Of a DNA stretch of 64,000 bases, positions 18,234 to 26,954 are shown piece by piece (the stretch's first letter is position 1; every line of letters starts with the position of its first letter). The translations under genes were made by a program, and so were the position numbers. This stretch comes from Aeromicrobium sp. Root236 (GTDB lineage Bacteria > Actinomycetota > Actinomycetes > Propionibacteriales > Nocardioidaceae): contig NZ_LMIS01000001.1 of NCBI RefSeq assembly GCF_001428805.1, positions 2,797,075 to 2,861,074 of the forward strand, read 5' to 3'. The notes under the pieces were generated by a model that was not told the origin of the DNA, made no database searches, and saw nothing but the letters and a program-made list of their open reading frames with translations.

Positions 18234-19187
18234 CTACTGGAAGTCGGCGAGGTTCTCCTTTGTCACGAGCTTGAACGGGATGATGTTCTGCTTCGCCACG
18301 GTCTCGCCCTTCAGGATCTTTGCTGCCGTCTCAATCGCCTGGGTTCCCTGACCGATTGCGTCCTGAAAAACTGTTGCTGTGAGAGCTCCGTCCTGCACAC
18401 CGTTGAGCCCGGCCTCTGAGCCGTCAACTCCGACGACGATCTTGAACTCGTCCTGGCGCCCCGCTTCCTTGATCGCAGCGGCTGCGCCGATGGCCATCTC
18501 GTCATTCTGGGCTACGACACCTTCGACCTCACCCGACTTGTACTTGCGAAGAAGGTCCTCCATGACGTTCTTGCCCTGGGCCCGGTCGCCCTTGGCCTGT
18601 ACCTCTGACACGATCTTGAAGTTGTCGTGCAGGTTCCCCATGAACCCCTTCTTTCGAAGGTCCGTCCACGAGGTCCCGTAGACCCCGACGAGGTAGATGA
18701 GCTTGCCCCCGTCCGGGAGTGTCTTGTTCACATAGTCAGCCTGGATCTCGCCAGCGTTGGTGTCATCGGATCCGACATAGGCGTCATACTTCATGGCGGC
18801 ATCCGCAGGTAGGCTCTGATTGACGATGATCAGCGGAATCTTGGCATCGTTGATCTTCCTCATCGCCGCCTGGCTGTTCTTCGGATCCACCGGGATCATC
18901 ACGATGGCATCGACGTTCCTCGTGATCAGGTCCTCAACCTGCGCAAGTTCAGTAGCAACGCTCCCGCGAGGATCGGTGCTGACGTACTTCAGGCCAAGCT
19001 TCTTGGCCGTCTTCTGGGCAGCATCCTTGATCTTGACCTGGAAGGGGTACTCGAGGCTGAACGTCGTCTGCCCTACTGTCCCGCCACTGCCGTCGCCGCC
19101 TCCAGAACTGCCGCAGGCGGCGAGAGAGATCACCAAAAGCGAACCGGCGAGACCGCAGATCACCTTCCGCGTGGGATGGAAAGTCAT
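18234..19187 (-). CDS. Sugar-type ABC transporter substrate-binding lipoprotein, RbsB-like (317 aa)
   Basis: A signal peptide with lipobox SLAAC (Cys 25) is followed by a Gly/Ser linker and a Peripla_BP_4 domain. Conserved pieces include VEDLITRNVDAIVMIPVD, YVGSDDTNAGEIQADYV and QNDEMAIGAAAAI, typical of ribose/inositol/galactose-type binding proteins. The start at 19187 has AAGGAG 7 bases upstream. It is the last gene of a minus-strand ATPase-permease-SBP operon. It is clearly paralogous to the protein at 39480-40451 (shared VNK-LPDGGKLIY, VMEDLLR and the DEMA(I/L)GAA segments). Ligand unknown: a sugar or cyclitol fits best. Confidence 0.92.
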   Translation of the reverse strand: MTFHPTRKVICGLAGSLLVISLAACGSSGGGDGSGGTVGQTTFSLEYPFQVKIKDAAQKTAKKLGLKYVSTDPRGSVATELAQVEDLITRNVDAIVMIPVDPKNSQAAMRKINDAKIPLIIVNQSLPADAAMKYDAYVGSDDTNAGEIQADYVNKTLPDGGKLIYLVGVYGTSWTDLRKKGFMGNLHDNFKIVSEVQAKGDRAQGKNVMEDLLRKYKSGEVEGVVAQNDEMAIGAAAAIKEAGRQDEFKIVVGVDGSEAGLNGVQDGALTATVFQDAIGQGTQAIETAAKILKGETVAKQNIIPFKLVTKENLADFQ

Positions 19188-19261
19188 GCCTCTACTCCTT
19201 CGTTCGTGAACATTCACTGCTCCTTCGTTTAGTTGCAACGTGGAATTTCGGGACGCGGTCG

Positions 19262-20248
19262 TCAGTCCGAGCGCCAACCATTCAAGATCACGGCAAAGAT
19301 GAGAATGAGCCCCTGGACGCCCTGCTGGTAGTAGCCTGAGACGTTCAGCAGGTTGAGTCCGTTGAGCATGATCCCGAGGAGCAACACGCCGAGCACGGTT
19401 CCGCGGATCGACCCTTTGCCGCCGAAGAGGCTCGTGCCTCCGATGACGACCGCGGCGATGGCCTGCAGCTCATACCCGGTTCCGACCAGAGGGTCCGCGC
19501 CATTCACACGCGCCGCCAAGACGACCCCTCCGATCGCCGCCATCACGCCGGCGATGAGGTAGACCACGATGACAACCCGTTTGACCCGGATACCCACCAT
19601 TTGCGCGGACTCTACGTCCCCGCCGACCGCGTACACATGCTTCCCGAATTGCGTCTTGCTGAGGACCACCTCCATCAGGAGGGCAGCCAGACCGAACAAG
19701 GCCACGGGAACTGGAATGGGTCCCAGCATCCCCGTGCCCAGCCATGCGAAGGTCGTGTTGAGATCGAACAGGGGCTGTCCGTTGGTGTAGATGAGGCAGG
19801 CGCTGCGTACGACGGCCATGGTTGCCAAGGTCGCCAGAAACGGCAGGATGCCGGCACGGATGATGAGGTTCGCGTTGACCAGCCCGACCAGTGCTCCGGC
19901 GGCGAGTCCGATCACGATCGGGAGAATGAAGGCCGTCGATCCTCCGTCGGCGAGCGAGGCTGCCGTTATCGACGCCAAACCGACCACAGAACCGACTGAC
20001 AGATCGATGCCTGCCGTGATCATGACGAAGGTCATTCCAAGAGCGACGAATCCGACGATTGAGGACTGGCGGATCACATTGATGAGGTTGTCCGCCGACA
20101 GGAACGTCGAGGTGGCGACACTGAAGTAGGCCATCACCGCTATCAGGACGATCACGATCCCGTAGTCCCCGATGATGTTCTTGGCTCTGACTGACCTGCT
20201 GCCGTGAACATCGGGATCGTGAAGGCGGAGCTTCATTGAATCAAGCAT
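19262..20248 (-). CDS. Sugar-type ABC transporter permease, RbsC-like (328 aa)
   Basis: A hydrophobic protein of about 8-10 membrane segments. Its conserved ALGMTFVMITAGIDLSVGS and AAVVIGGTSLFGGKGSIRGT segments define CUT2-type sugar permeases. The start at 20248 overlaps the ATPase stop by 8 bases; a further upstream ATG would overlap the ATPase much more and is not needed. It probably homodimerises to form the pore. Close paralogue of the permease at 38423-39418, sharing most of these motifs. Confidence 0.92.
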   Translation of the reverse strand: MLDSMKLRLHDPDVHGSRSVRAKNIIGDYGIVIVLIAVMAYFSVATSTFLSADNLINVIRQSSIVGFVALGMTFVMITAGIDLSVGSVVGLASITAASLADGGSTAFILPIVIGLAAGALVGLVNANLIIRAGILPFLATLATMAVVRSACLIYTNGQPLFDLNTTFAWLGTGMLGPIPVPVALFGLAALLMEVVLSKTQFGKHVYAVGGDVESAQMVGIRVKRVVIVVYLIAGVMAAIGGVVLAARVNGADPLVGTGYELQAIAAVVIGGTSLFGGKGSIRGTVLGVLLLGIMLNGLNLLNVSGYYQQGVQGLILIFAVILNGWRSD

Positions 20249-21098
20249 CGTCACGCTCCAAATCCGTTGCAGTCCCAGCTGCCTTTGCCAAGCGGGCCTT
20301 TCGCCTTGTGCTCCCGATGGCACGTCGCTCCTGCTCAGCCAAGCTGGGCTCCAGCAGACCCGTGGAAATGAGGTGTGCGACCTGTGTCTCGGTGACTTCG
20401 GAGGTATGGAACCGGCCGACCACCTCGCCGTGGCGCATCACTGCCATACGGTCGGCCACGGCGAATGCCTCATCGAGCCGGTGGGTAATGATGATGACGG
20501 CGATCCCAAGCTGCTTGAGTCGCTCGGTGACCTCCAGCAACTTGTCGACCTTCGCGACGGACAGATTTGCCGTGGGCTCATCCATGATGATGAGGCGCGC
20601 ATCGAACGCCAGGGCTCGACCGATTGCGACGGCTTGCCGTTGTCCACCGGACAGTCGGCGTACCTTCAGCCGCGGGTTGACCTTGATCTCCAGGGATTCG
20701 AGAACTCGCCGCGTCTCGCGCTCCATCTTCTTGTTGTCCAGGACTCGGAACAGGGGGCCGAGCACACTTCGCTTCAGCTCCCGCCCGAGGAAAATGTTCG
20801 ACCTGACATCGAGGTTGTCTGCCAGCGCGAAGTCTTGGTAGATCATCTCGATTCCTTGCGCACGCGAGTCACCGGGCGTGTGAAAATGCGTTGGAGTACC
20901 GTCCAGCTCGATCGTTCCGCGATCGGGTCGATGCACGCCCGTGAGCACTTTCATCAATGTGGACTTTCCAGCGGCGTTGTCGCCGAGCAGCGCGAACGTC
21001 TCTCCGGGCATGACATCGATGCTGACGCCGCGTAAAGACTTCACGGCCCCGAATGTCTTGTGGATGTTCCGCATTTCGACCAGCGGCGTAGCCGTCAT
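20241..21098 (-). CDS. Single-domain sugar-type ABC transporter ATPase (285 aa)
   Basis: Walker A GDNAAGKST is at 39-47, Q-loop YQDFALADNL, signature LSGGQRQ, Walker B LIIMDEPTAN and switch ITHRLD. CUT2 ATPases such as RbsA usually have two nucleotide-binding domains (about 500 aa). This one has a single domain and must act as a homodimer. The start at 21098 has AAAGG upstream. A long in-frame extension (to 21506) lacks a ribosome site and recognisable sequence. First gene of operon 1 and paralogue of the ATPase at 37566. Confidence 0.9.
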   Translation of the reverse strand: MTATPLVEMRNIHKTFGAVKSLRGVSIDVMPGETFALLGDNAAGKSTLMKVLTGVHRPDRGTIELDGTPTHFHTPGDSRAQGIEMIYQDFALADNLDVRSNIFLGRELKRSVLGPLFRVLDNKKMERETRRVLESLEIKVNPRLKVRRLSGGQRQAVAIGRALAFDARLIIMDEPTANLSVAKVDKLLEVTERLKQLGIAVIIITHRLDEAFAVADRMAVMRHGEVVGRFHTSEVTETQVAHLISTGLLEPSLAEQERRAIGSTRRKARLAKAAGTATDLERDDA

Positions 21099-21120
21099 GG
21101 GTAGGCACCTTTCCGTGCTT

Positions 21121-21165
21121 GGCTGCGTTTCGCAGCCCTGGAATGTGAGAGGGAAAACGTTCACA
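21121..21165 (-). promoter_or_regulatory. Leader hairpin and inverted repeat upstream of ABC operon 1
   Basis: GGCTGCG-TTT-CGCAGCC (21121-21137) forms a perfect 7-bp stem about 23 bases before the ATPase start, so it would lie in the mRNA leader. Just upstream, TGTGA (21144-21148) and TCACA (21161-21165) form an inverted repeat with a 12-base spacer containing AACGT. The second element may be an operator for a LacI-type regulator. Confidence 0.35.
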
Positions 21166-21530
21166 CGTACTGGGGTGGGTTCGCCGGTCTGGCGGCGTTG
21201 GAAACCTAGTTTGGATACCGGCGAAGCGTCCATGACCAAGCCGTATTGCGAATCAATTGGCATCACAGTCATGTCGGGATCGGAATAATCACGCGACGAC
21301 GGCCTGGCTCTCGGCGACGTTCGATGGCGATGGGGATCCGCCGTCGCGGGCTCGGGCAGTCGCCCCCACCTACGGCGGGTTCGCCAACCAGCCCGCACGG
21401 GACGGGAGATGTCGCGTCGGTGATCGATGCGTTCAGACAGGGCGACATTCCCGCCGCCCACGAACGACACCGGCAACCTGCCCGACGCCTCAGAACAACG
21501 AGTCACCGGACACGCCGCGAGGTCTCATGA
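21166..21530. other. Spacer between ABC operon 1 and the hydroxyacid dehydrogenase gene
   Basis: About 365 bases without a supported gene. It should contain the promoter of ABC operon 1 (leftward) and the 3' end region of the dehydrogenase gene. Short frames here lack ribosome sites and known sequence. Confidence 0.5.
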
Positions 21531-22511
21531 TCAGGTGACGAGATCAGACAGCGGCTGCCCGGTGAGTGCTTGACGGGCCCGTAGGACGACGGCCTCTTGC
21601 AGGGTCTCGAGGGCACGATCGGAACGCCACGCGACGTGGGGCGTCAGGATGGTGTTGGGAGCGTCACGCAAGGGTGAATTCCCCGCCAACGGCTCGCCCG
21701 TGAACGTGTCCAGGCCGGCGCCGGCGAGATGGCCCGATGCGAGGGCACCTGCGAGGGCAGCCTCGTCGATGAGCCCGCCACGGGAGACGTTGACGACCAC
21801 CGCTCCGCGCCGCATACGGCTGAGGGTGTCGGCAGAGATGAAGTTGCGCGTCTCGTCGGTCAAGGGGATGTGAAGCGAAACGACGTCAGACTGCTCCAGG
21901 ACTTCCTCCAAGGGGGCGGCGGCGAAGTCCTCGAAGGTGATGAACGGGTCGTAGGCGTGCACATGGCAGCCGACCGCGTGATACCACTCGGCCACCTGAC
22001 GGCCGATGCGCCCCATCCCGACGACCCCCACCTGTAGGGCCGAGAACCGAGGCGCGTCCAGCCCGATGCTGCCCGCCCAGCCGCTGGAAGCTATTGAAGC
22101 CTGACCAGCTGGTATCCGGCGGGCCAGGGCCAGGCCCATCGTGAAAGCGTGCGACGCGACTTCCTCGGTCGCAGCGCCGGGCACGATCGACACCGGGATG
22201 CCCGCCCGGCGCGCGGCTGTGACGTCGATGTTGTCGTAGCCGATCCCGTAACGGATCACGGCGACGCACCGCTTCATCGCCGCAAAGTCCTGCTCTTCCA
22301 CGCGTGCGTACGGCGTGACGAGAATCAGCTTCGCATCGGGAATGGCTGCCCGGAACGACTCGACGTCGGGAGCGACGAGCAGCTCCACACCGAACTCTTC
22401 GGCGAGGCGCCTTTCGCGCTCGACCTCGGGGAACTGGTGAGGGGCGACGAGGATCGTTCCTGCGGTCTCGCGAATGCCCTGTGCGGTGGGTGCGGCTGTG
22501 CTGATGGACAT
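21531..22511 (-). CDS. D-isomer specific 2-hydroxyacid dehydrogenase (326 aa)
   Basis: The NAD-binding domain has VGVVGMGRIGRQVAEWYHAV and ends in NVSRGGLIDEAAL. The catalytic domain provides the Arg region (IRYGIGYDNID), Glu, and His in LTPHVAW. It resembles the phosphoglycerate dehydrogenase/CtBP-like branch and reduces or oxidises a 2-keto/2-hydroxy acid with NAD(P)H in the cytoplasm. The start at 22511 has AGAAGG upstream. It is divergent from the LysR gene, which makes it a natural target of that regulator. Substrate unknown. Confidence 0.9.
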   Translation of the reverse strand: MSISTAAPTAQGIRETAGTILVAPHQFPEVERERRLAEEFGVELLVAPDVESFRAAIPDAKLILVTPYARVEEQDFAAMKRCVAVIRYGIGYDNIDVTAARRAGIPVSIVPGAATEEVASHAFTMGLALARRIPAGQASIASSGWAGSIGLDAPRFSALQVGVVGMGRIGRQVAEWYHAVGCHVHAYDPFITFEDFAAAPLEEVLEQSDVVSLHIPLTDETRNFISADTLSRMRRGAVVVNVSRGGLIDEAALAGALASGHLAGAGLDTFTGEPLAGNSPLRDAPNTILTPHVAWRSDRALETLQEAVVLRARQALTGQPLSDLVT

Positions 22512-22789
22512 GTCACCTTCTGGTCTGGGGGCGAACCAGCGGCGCCGCGGCGGCGCGCCGGCTCACGTGTTCTCATTCCGGGCAGATTGCACATCGGAAC
22601 CTCAACCGGAACGTAACCGCGCGCTTCCGAGGGCGTCAACGGTTTGGAGGTGCGGGGTGAGGCCATGTCGCAAACAGGAGCACAGCGGTGCTGGATATGG
22701 ATCAATCCTCGAGCGGGCCGACGCCTGGCTTGAACGGCCGCGCGGCTCATTCTGGTTGCTCCTGCAGGAGAAAATCTTCGGTCAAAGAG
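22512..22789. other. Divergent promoter region between the hydroxyacid dehydrogenase and LysR genes
   Basis: This 278-base region and the adjoining operator (22790-22809) separate two divergent genes. I see no coding frame. It should hold the LysR-controlled promoter of the dehydrogenase; no clear T-N11-A box stood out. Confidence 0.4.
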
Positions 22790-22809
22790 CCTAACTAACG
22801 CTCGTATGC
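22790..22809. promoter_or_regulatory. Candidate LacI-type operator upstream of the LysR gene
   Basis: The 20-mer CCTAACTAACGCTCGTATGC matches the reverse complement of the palindrome at 40553-40572 at 16 of 20 positions, including an unbroken 11-base block (CCTAACTAACG). It ends 36 bases before the LysR start, so bound protein would overlap the promoter. Confidence 0.5.
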
Positions 22810-22845
22810 TGTACGCTCGAGGGTCATTAGGACAGGAGAGTGCGG

Positions 22846-23796
22846 GTGGACGTACGTCAGCTCGAAGCGTTCCTCGCGGTGGCAGAGCATCTCCATTTCG
22901 GACACGCTGCGGAGCAGCTCTTCATGGCGCCGGCTCCACTCAGCCGGACGATCCAAAGCCTCGAGAAGGACCTTGGCGCCAAGTTGTTCATCCGCAACAC
23001 TCGCACCGTTGTCCTGACCCCTGCGGGTTATGCACTCATCCATCCCGCACGCGAGGTAATAGATGCGGTGCAGCGCGCCGAGGAGATCGTCCAGGCGGCT
23101 GTCACGGGTGAGATCGGATCCGTTCGCATCGAGTTCAGCGGGCTCGCTTCCCGTCCCATCGTCGCCGAACTGGCTCGGAGAATGCGTTCGGACCATGCCG
23201 GCATCAAGCTCGAGCTGTCATCGCTGCCGCTGTCACGACCGTCCATGCAGCGGCTCGTCGTGGAGAAGATCGACATCGCTCTTGGCCGGTGGGACCAGGT
23301 CCCGCCTGGAGTGTCGACACAAATCTTGCAGAACGACTCTCTGGCAATCGTCCTCCCACGGGGTCACCGTCTGGCCGCGGCCGAGTTCCTGTCGTTTCGA
23401 CAGGTCGCAGACGAACCGTTCGTCTCGCTCCCGTACGTGGGCGGCTCCGTGACCACCGACCGCTTGTGGCGGCTGGGCTACGCGCACGGCGTCAAGATCA
23501 ACAATGTGCAGTTCGCCCCCGACACCCAGTCGTGCATCGCCTTGGTCAGTGCCGAGGTCGGCTGCCACCTCGCCCTCGGCTCCGTCGGTCGATGGACCTC
23601 CAATGATGACGTCGTGTTCGTTCCCCTCGACCCTGCCGACAGCGAGCGGGTTCCCGATGTCCATCTGCGCACGGCGTGGCGAGCCAATGGCGCAACGCTT
23701 GCTGTCCAGGCCGCGCTCGCTCACCTGGTGAAACTCGCTGAGCCAGACGTCGTGGTCTCCGCGGCGCTCGTCGCGCAGGACTATCCCGAAAACTGA
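22846..23796 (+). CDS. LysR-family transcriptional regulator (316 aa)
   Basis: The protein starts MDVRQLEAFLAVAEHLHFG, followed by the winged-helix motif AAEQLFMAPAPLSRTIQSLE, the classical LysR N-terminus, and a substrate-binding domain of normal length. GTG 22846 is preferred to GTG 22840 because AGGAG then lies about 7 bases upstream and the family start is matched exactly. It is divergent from the hydroxyacid dehydrogenase and upstream of the Baeyer-Villiger monooxygenase, either of which it may activate. Confidence 0.9.
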   Translation: MDVRQLEAFLAVAEHLHFGHAAEQLFMAPAPLSRTIQSLEKDLGAKLFIRNTRTVVLTPAGYALIHPAREVIDAVQRAEEIVQAAVTGEIGSVRIEFSGLASRPIVAELARRMRSDHAGIKLELSSLPLSRPSMQRLVVEKIDIALGRWDQVPPGVSTQILQNDSLAIVLPRGHRLAAAEFLSFRQVADEPFVSLPYVGGSVTTDRLWRLGYAHGVKINNVQFAPDTQSCIALVSAEVGCHLALGSVGRWTSNDDVVFVPLDPADSERVPDVHLRTAWRANGATLAVQAALAHLVKLAEPDVVVSAALVAQDYPEN

Positions 23797-23899
23797 AACA
23801 GTCGCCGAGGCTCTTCGCATCAATGATCTATGGCTCTCTTCCGCCGGCGCCCGTAGCGTCGAATTGGCCGCAGACGGGTTCCGGAGCAGGAGATAAAAC

Positions 23900-25522
23900 A
23901 TGGTTGAAAGAGATCAAATGCGCGAGGTTGACGCGCTCGTCGTCGGTGCCGGCATGGGCGGGATCATGGCCCTGCGCGAGCTCACCAACGAGCTGGGCCT
24001 CGACGCGATTCTCATCGACAAGGCACCTGGCATCGGGGGCACCTGGTTCTGGAACCGCTATCCCGGCGCCCTGTCCGACACGCAGAGCTTCATGTACCAG
24101 CTTCCGTTCGACAAGGAGTTGTACCAGCAGGTCGACTGGAAGACCAGGTACGTCCAGGGTCCCGAGATCCGGAAATATCTGGAGCAGGCCGTCGACTTCT
24201 GGGCGCTTCGAGGGCGAATCCAGCTCGAGACGGCGCTGCTCCGCGCCGATTTCGACGAAGCAGCCGCACGGTGGGACGTCGAGACCGATCAGGGGCACTT
24301 CCGCGTCCGCTTCCTCATCACCTCCGTTGGACTGCTCTCACAGATCAATGTTCCGAAATTTCCGGGCATCGATCAATTCGGAGGCAGGATCGTCCACACC
24401 GGCGCATGGCCGGATGACCTGGACATCGCGGGCATGCGCCTCGGTGTGATCGGCAACGGCTCGACCGGTGTGCAGTTCATGACCGAGGCCGCGAAGACCG
24501 TCGAGCACCTGACGTCCTTCCAGCGCACGCCGCAGTACACGGTCCCCGCAGGCAACCGTGAGTGGACCGACGCCGAGCTGCAGCACTTCAAGGACACGAT
24601 CGAAGACCGATGGGAGGAGTTCAAGACCTCGAAGATCGGGTTCGGCGTCGACGAGACCACGCGGCTCATGTCGGACGTGACGGCTGAGGAGCGTGAAGCC
24701 ATCTTCGAGTGGGCCTGGCAGAAGGGTGGCAACTACACGTTCGCCACCGAGACCTTCGCCGACGTGACCGCAAACCATGAGTCGAACCAGCATGCGGCGG
24801 ACTTCATCCGCGGCAAGATCAGGCAGATCGTCAATGACCCGGAGACGGCCCGCAAGCTCATTCCGTCGGAGATCTATGCTCGCCGGCCCATCTGCGATTC
24901 CGGTTATTACGAGATGTTCAATCGGTCGAACGTCGAGCTGGTGAGCACACGCGAGAACCCAATCAAGGAGTTCGTTGCCGAGGGCATCGTCACTGACGAT
25001 GGCGCCCTCCACAAGATCGACGTACTCGTGATGGCGACCGGTTTCGATGCCGTCGAGGGCAGCTACCGTGCCTTCGACATACACGGCCGCGGCGGCGAGA
25101 CTCTCAAGGAGCACTGGGGTGACGCGCCCAGGAGTCATCTCGGGATCGCGGTCAGCGGGTTTCCGAACATGTTCATGATCCTCGGCCCGAACGGTCCCTT
25201 CGTGAACAATCCAACGGCCATCGGCGTGCAGGCAAAGTGGATCACCAAGGCGATCGCGGCTGTCGTGGAGACGCCCGATGGTTCGATCGAGCTGCGCCCA
25301 GAGGCAGAGGAAGCGTGGCTCGATGAGTGTCTCTACGAGCTCGACGGGTCGTTGTTCCTTGAGACCGGATCCTGGATCTTCGGCTCCAACATCCCCGGCA
25401 AGCGGAAGCCTCGGACCGCCAACTTCTACGTCGGCGGCCTGGACAAGTACCTCCAGATCTCTGGAGCTGAGGCGGACGGCGGTTTCCCCAGCTACGTCGT
25501 TCGCGTCACGTCTGCTGTCTGA
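23900..25522 (+). CDS. Baeyer-Villiger monooxygenase, flavin-containing type I (540 aa)
   Basis: Two Rossmann motifs (GAGMGG at 16-21 for FAD, GNGSTG at 185-190 for NADPH) flank the fingerprint FGGRIVHTGAWPDD at 160-173, matching FxGxxxHTxxWP. GTWFWNRYPG at 47-56 is also typical of cyclohexanone monooxygenase-like enzymes. It inserts one oxygen next to a ketone using NADPH and O2, making an ester or lactone. ATG 23900 has AGGAGAT upstream. It is followed after 31 bases by an aldehyde dehydrogenase and then an FAH-family hydrolase, suggesting a ketone-to-acid pathway. Ketone unknown: cyclic terpenoid, cyclitol ketone or steroid-like are all possible. Confidence 0.92.
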   Translation: MVERDQMREVDALVVGAGMGGIMALRELTNELGLDAILIDKAPGIGGTWFWNRYPGALSDTQSFMYQLPFDKELYQQVDWKTRYVQGPEIRKYLEQAVDFWALRGRIQLETALLRADFDEAAARWDVETDQGHFRVRFLITSVGLLSQINVPKFPGIDQFGGRIVHTGAWPDDLDIAGMRLGVIGNGSTGVQFMTEAAKTVEHLTSFQRTPQYTVPAGNREWTDAELQHFKDTIEDRWEEFKTSKIGFGVDETTRLMSDVTAEEREAIFEWAWQKGGNYTFATETFADVTANHESNQHAADFIRGKIRQIVNDPETARKLIPSEIYARRPICDSGYYEMFNRSNVELVSTRENPIKEFVAEGIVTDDGALHKIDVLVMATGFDAVEGSYRAFDIHGRGGETLKEHWGDAPRSHLGIAVSGFPNMFMILGPNGPFVNNPTAIGVQAKWITKAIAAVVETPDGSIELRPEAEEAWLDECLYELDGSLFLETGSWIFGSNIPGKRKPRTANFYVGGLDKYLQISGAEADGGFPSYVVRVTSAV

Positions 25523-25553
25523 AGACCATCCCTCGACTCGCAGGAGCACCACT

Positions 25554-26921
25554 ATGCCGACATTCACGACGACCAACCCTCGAACCGGCGATGCCATCGA
25601 GGAGTTCACCTTGATGAGCGATGCCGAGGCCGAGGCGGCGTTGGCCCGAGTCGCCGATGGCTACCGCGCATGGAGCCGCAGGCCGATCGAGGAGCGCGCT
25701 GCCTACCTGACCCGGGTGGCCGAGCTGCACCGCGAGCGTCGGGATGAACTGGCCAGGACCATGGCGGCCGAGATGGGCAAGCCGGTGGCACAAGCGGCCG
25801 GCGAGATCGAGCTATCCGCGTCGATCTTCGACTACTACGCCAAGGAGGGGGCGAGCCTTCTGGCTGATGAAGAGCTAGAGGTGCCCGGTGGGCGGGCGAT
25901 CGTGCGCACGAGTCCCACGGGCCCGGTGCTCGGCATCATGCCGTGGAACTTCCCGCTCTACCAAGTGGCTCGCTTCGTCGCCCCCAACCTCATCCTGGGC
26001 AACACGATCCTTCTCAAGCACGCCCGCGCCTGCACGCGCACCTCCATCCTCATCGAGTCGATCCTCCGCGACGCCGATGTCCCGGATGGCGTCTACGAGA
26101 ACCTCATCATCTCGGGCGGCCAGACGGGTGCGCTGATCGCGGATCCGCGCCTGCACGGCGTGTCTTTGACCGGATCGGAGGAAGCGGGGCGCACGGTCGC
26201 GGCACAGGCCGGCCAGCACCTCAAGAAGTGCGTCCTCGAGCTCGGCGGCTCAGACCCATTCATCGTCTTGCCAGATGCGGATCTGGAGGAGGCCCTGACC
26301 TTTGCCGAGAACGGCAGGTTCGGCAACGCTGGCCAGTCCTGCACCTCCTCCAAACGAATGATCATTCACGCTGACATCTGGGACGAGTTCCTCGACTCCT
26401 TTGTCGCGAGAGCCAAGGCCTGGACCGTTGGGGACCCTCTCGACGAAGCCACGAAGCTGGGCCCGATGGCGTCGGTGTCCGGTCGACAGGAGATCGTCGA
26501 GCAGGTGGACGACGCCCTGTCGAAGGGCGCGACACTGCACCTGGGCGGTGCCGTTCCGGATCGGCCGGGCGCCTACTATCCGGCGACGGTCATCTCGGGC
26601 GTCACACCCGACATGCGCGCCTATGCAGAGGAGCTCTTCGGGCCGGTCGCGGTCCTGTACCGCGTGGAGTCTGTCGAAGAGGCGCTCAAGCTCGCCAACG
26701 ACTCACGTTTCGGGCTGTCATCGGCGGTCTTCACGCAAGACGCTGACGTCGCAGCAGACGTGGCTGACCGCCTTGAGGTCGGGATGGTGGGCCTGAACAT
26801 GTTGGTCCGCAGCCAGGCCAATCTGCCGTTCGGTGGCGTGAAGGCGTCGGGCATCGGTCGCGAGCTCGGGTCACTCGGACTCAACGAGTTCGCCAACAAG
26901 AAGCTCCTCCGGATCGCCTGA
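25554..26921 (+). CDS. NAD(P)-dependent aldehyde dehydrogenase, succinate-semialdehyde dehydrogenase-like (455 aa)
   Basis: The catalytic Cys 263 is in GNAGQSCTSSKR and the general base Glu 229 in VLELGGSDP; MPWNFPLYQ at 129-137 is the cofactor-site segment. It ends with FGGVKASGIGRELG. The length of 455 residues matches the short GabD-like group. ATG 25554 has AGGAG 9 bases upstream; longer frames overlap the monooxygenase and are rejected. It should oxidise an aldehyde formed after lactone or ester hydrolysis. GabD-like specificity for semialdehydes is a family-level inference. Confidence 0.9.
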   Translation: MPTFTTTNPRTGDAIEEFTLMSDAEAEAALARVADGYRAWSRRPIEERAAYLTRVAELHRERRDELARTMAAEMGKPVAQAAGEIELSASIFDYYAKEGASLLADEELEVPGGRAIVRTSPTGPVLGIMPWNFPLYQVARFVAPNLILGNTILLKHARACTRTSILIESILRDADVPDGVYENLIISGGQTGALIADPRLHGVSLTGSEEAGRTVAAQAGQHLKKCVLELGGSDPFIVLPDADLEEALTFAENGRFGNAGQSCTSSKRMIIHADIWDEFLDSFVARAKAWTVGDPLDEATKLGPMASVSGRQEIVEQVDDALSKGATLHLGGAVPDRPGAYYPATVISGVTPDMRAYAEELFGPVAVLYRVESVEEALKLANDSRFGLSSAVFTQDADVAADVADRLEVGMVGLNMLVRSQANLPFGGVKASGIGRELGSLGLNEFANKKLLRIA

Positions 26922-26954
26922 GCCGATCCGTTTCCCCCACCGAAGGAGAGTTCA

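Noticed and set aside
21144-21165. CRP site (TGTGA...TCACA)
   Set aside because: The spacer is 12 bases instead of the 6 required for CRP; kept only as a generic inverted repeat.
21099-21506. N-terminal extension of ATPase 1 to 421 aa
   Set aside because: No ribosome site or known sequence in the extension; AAAGG before the ATG at 21098 and the paralogue's length support the shorter protein.
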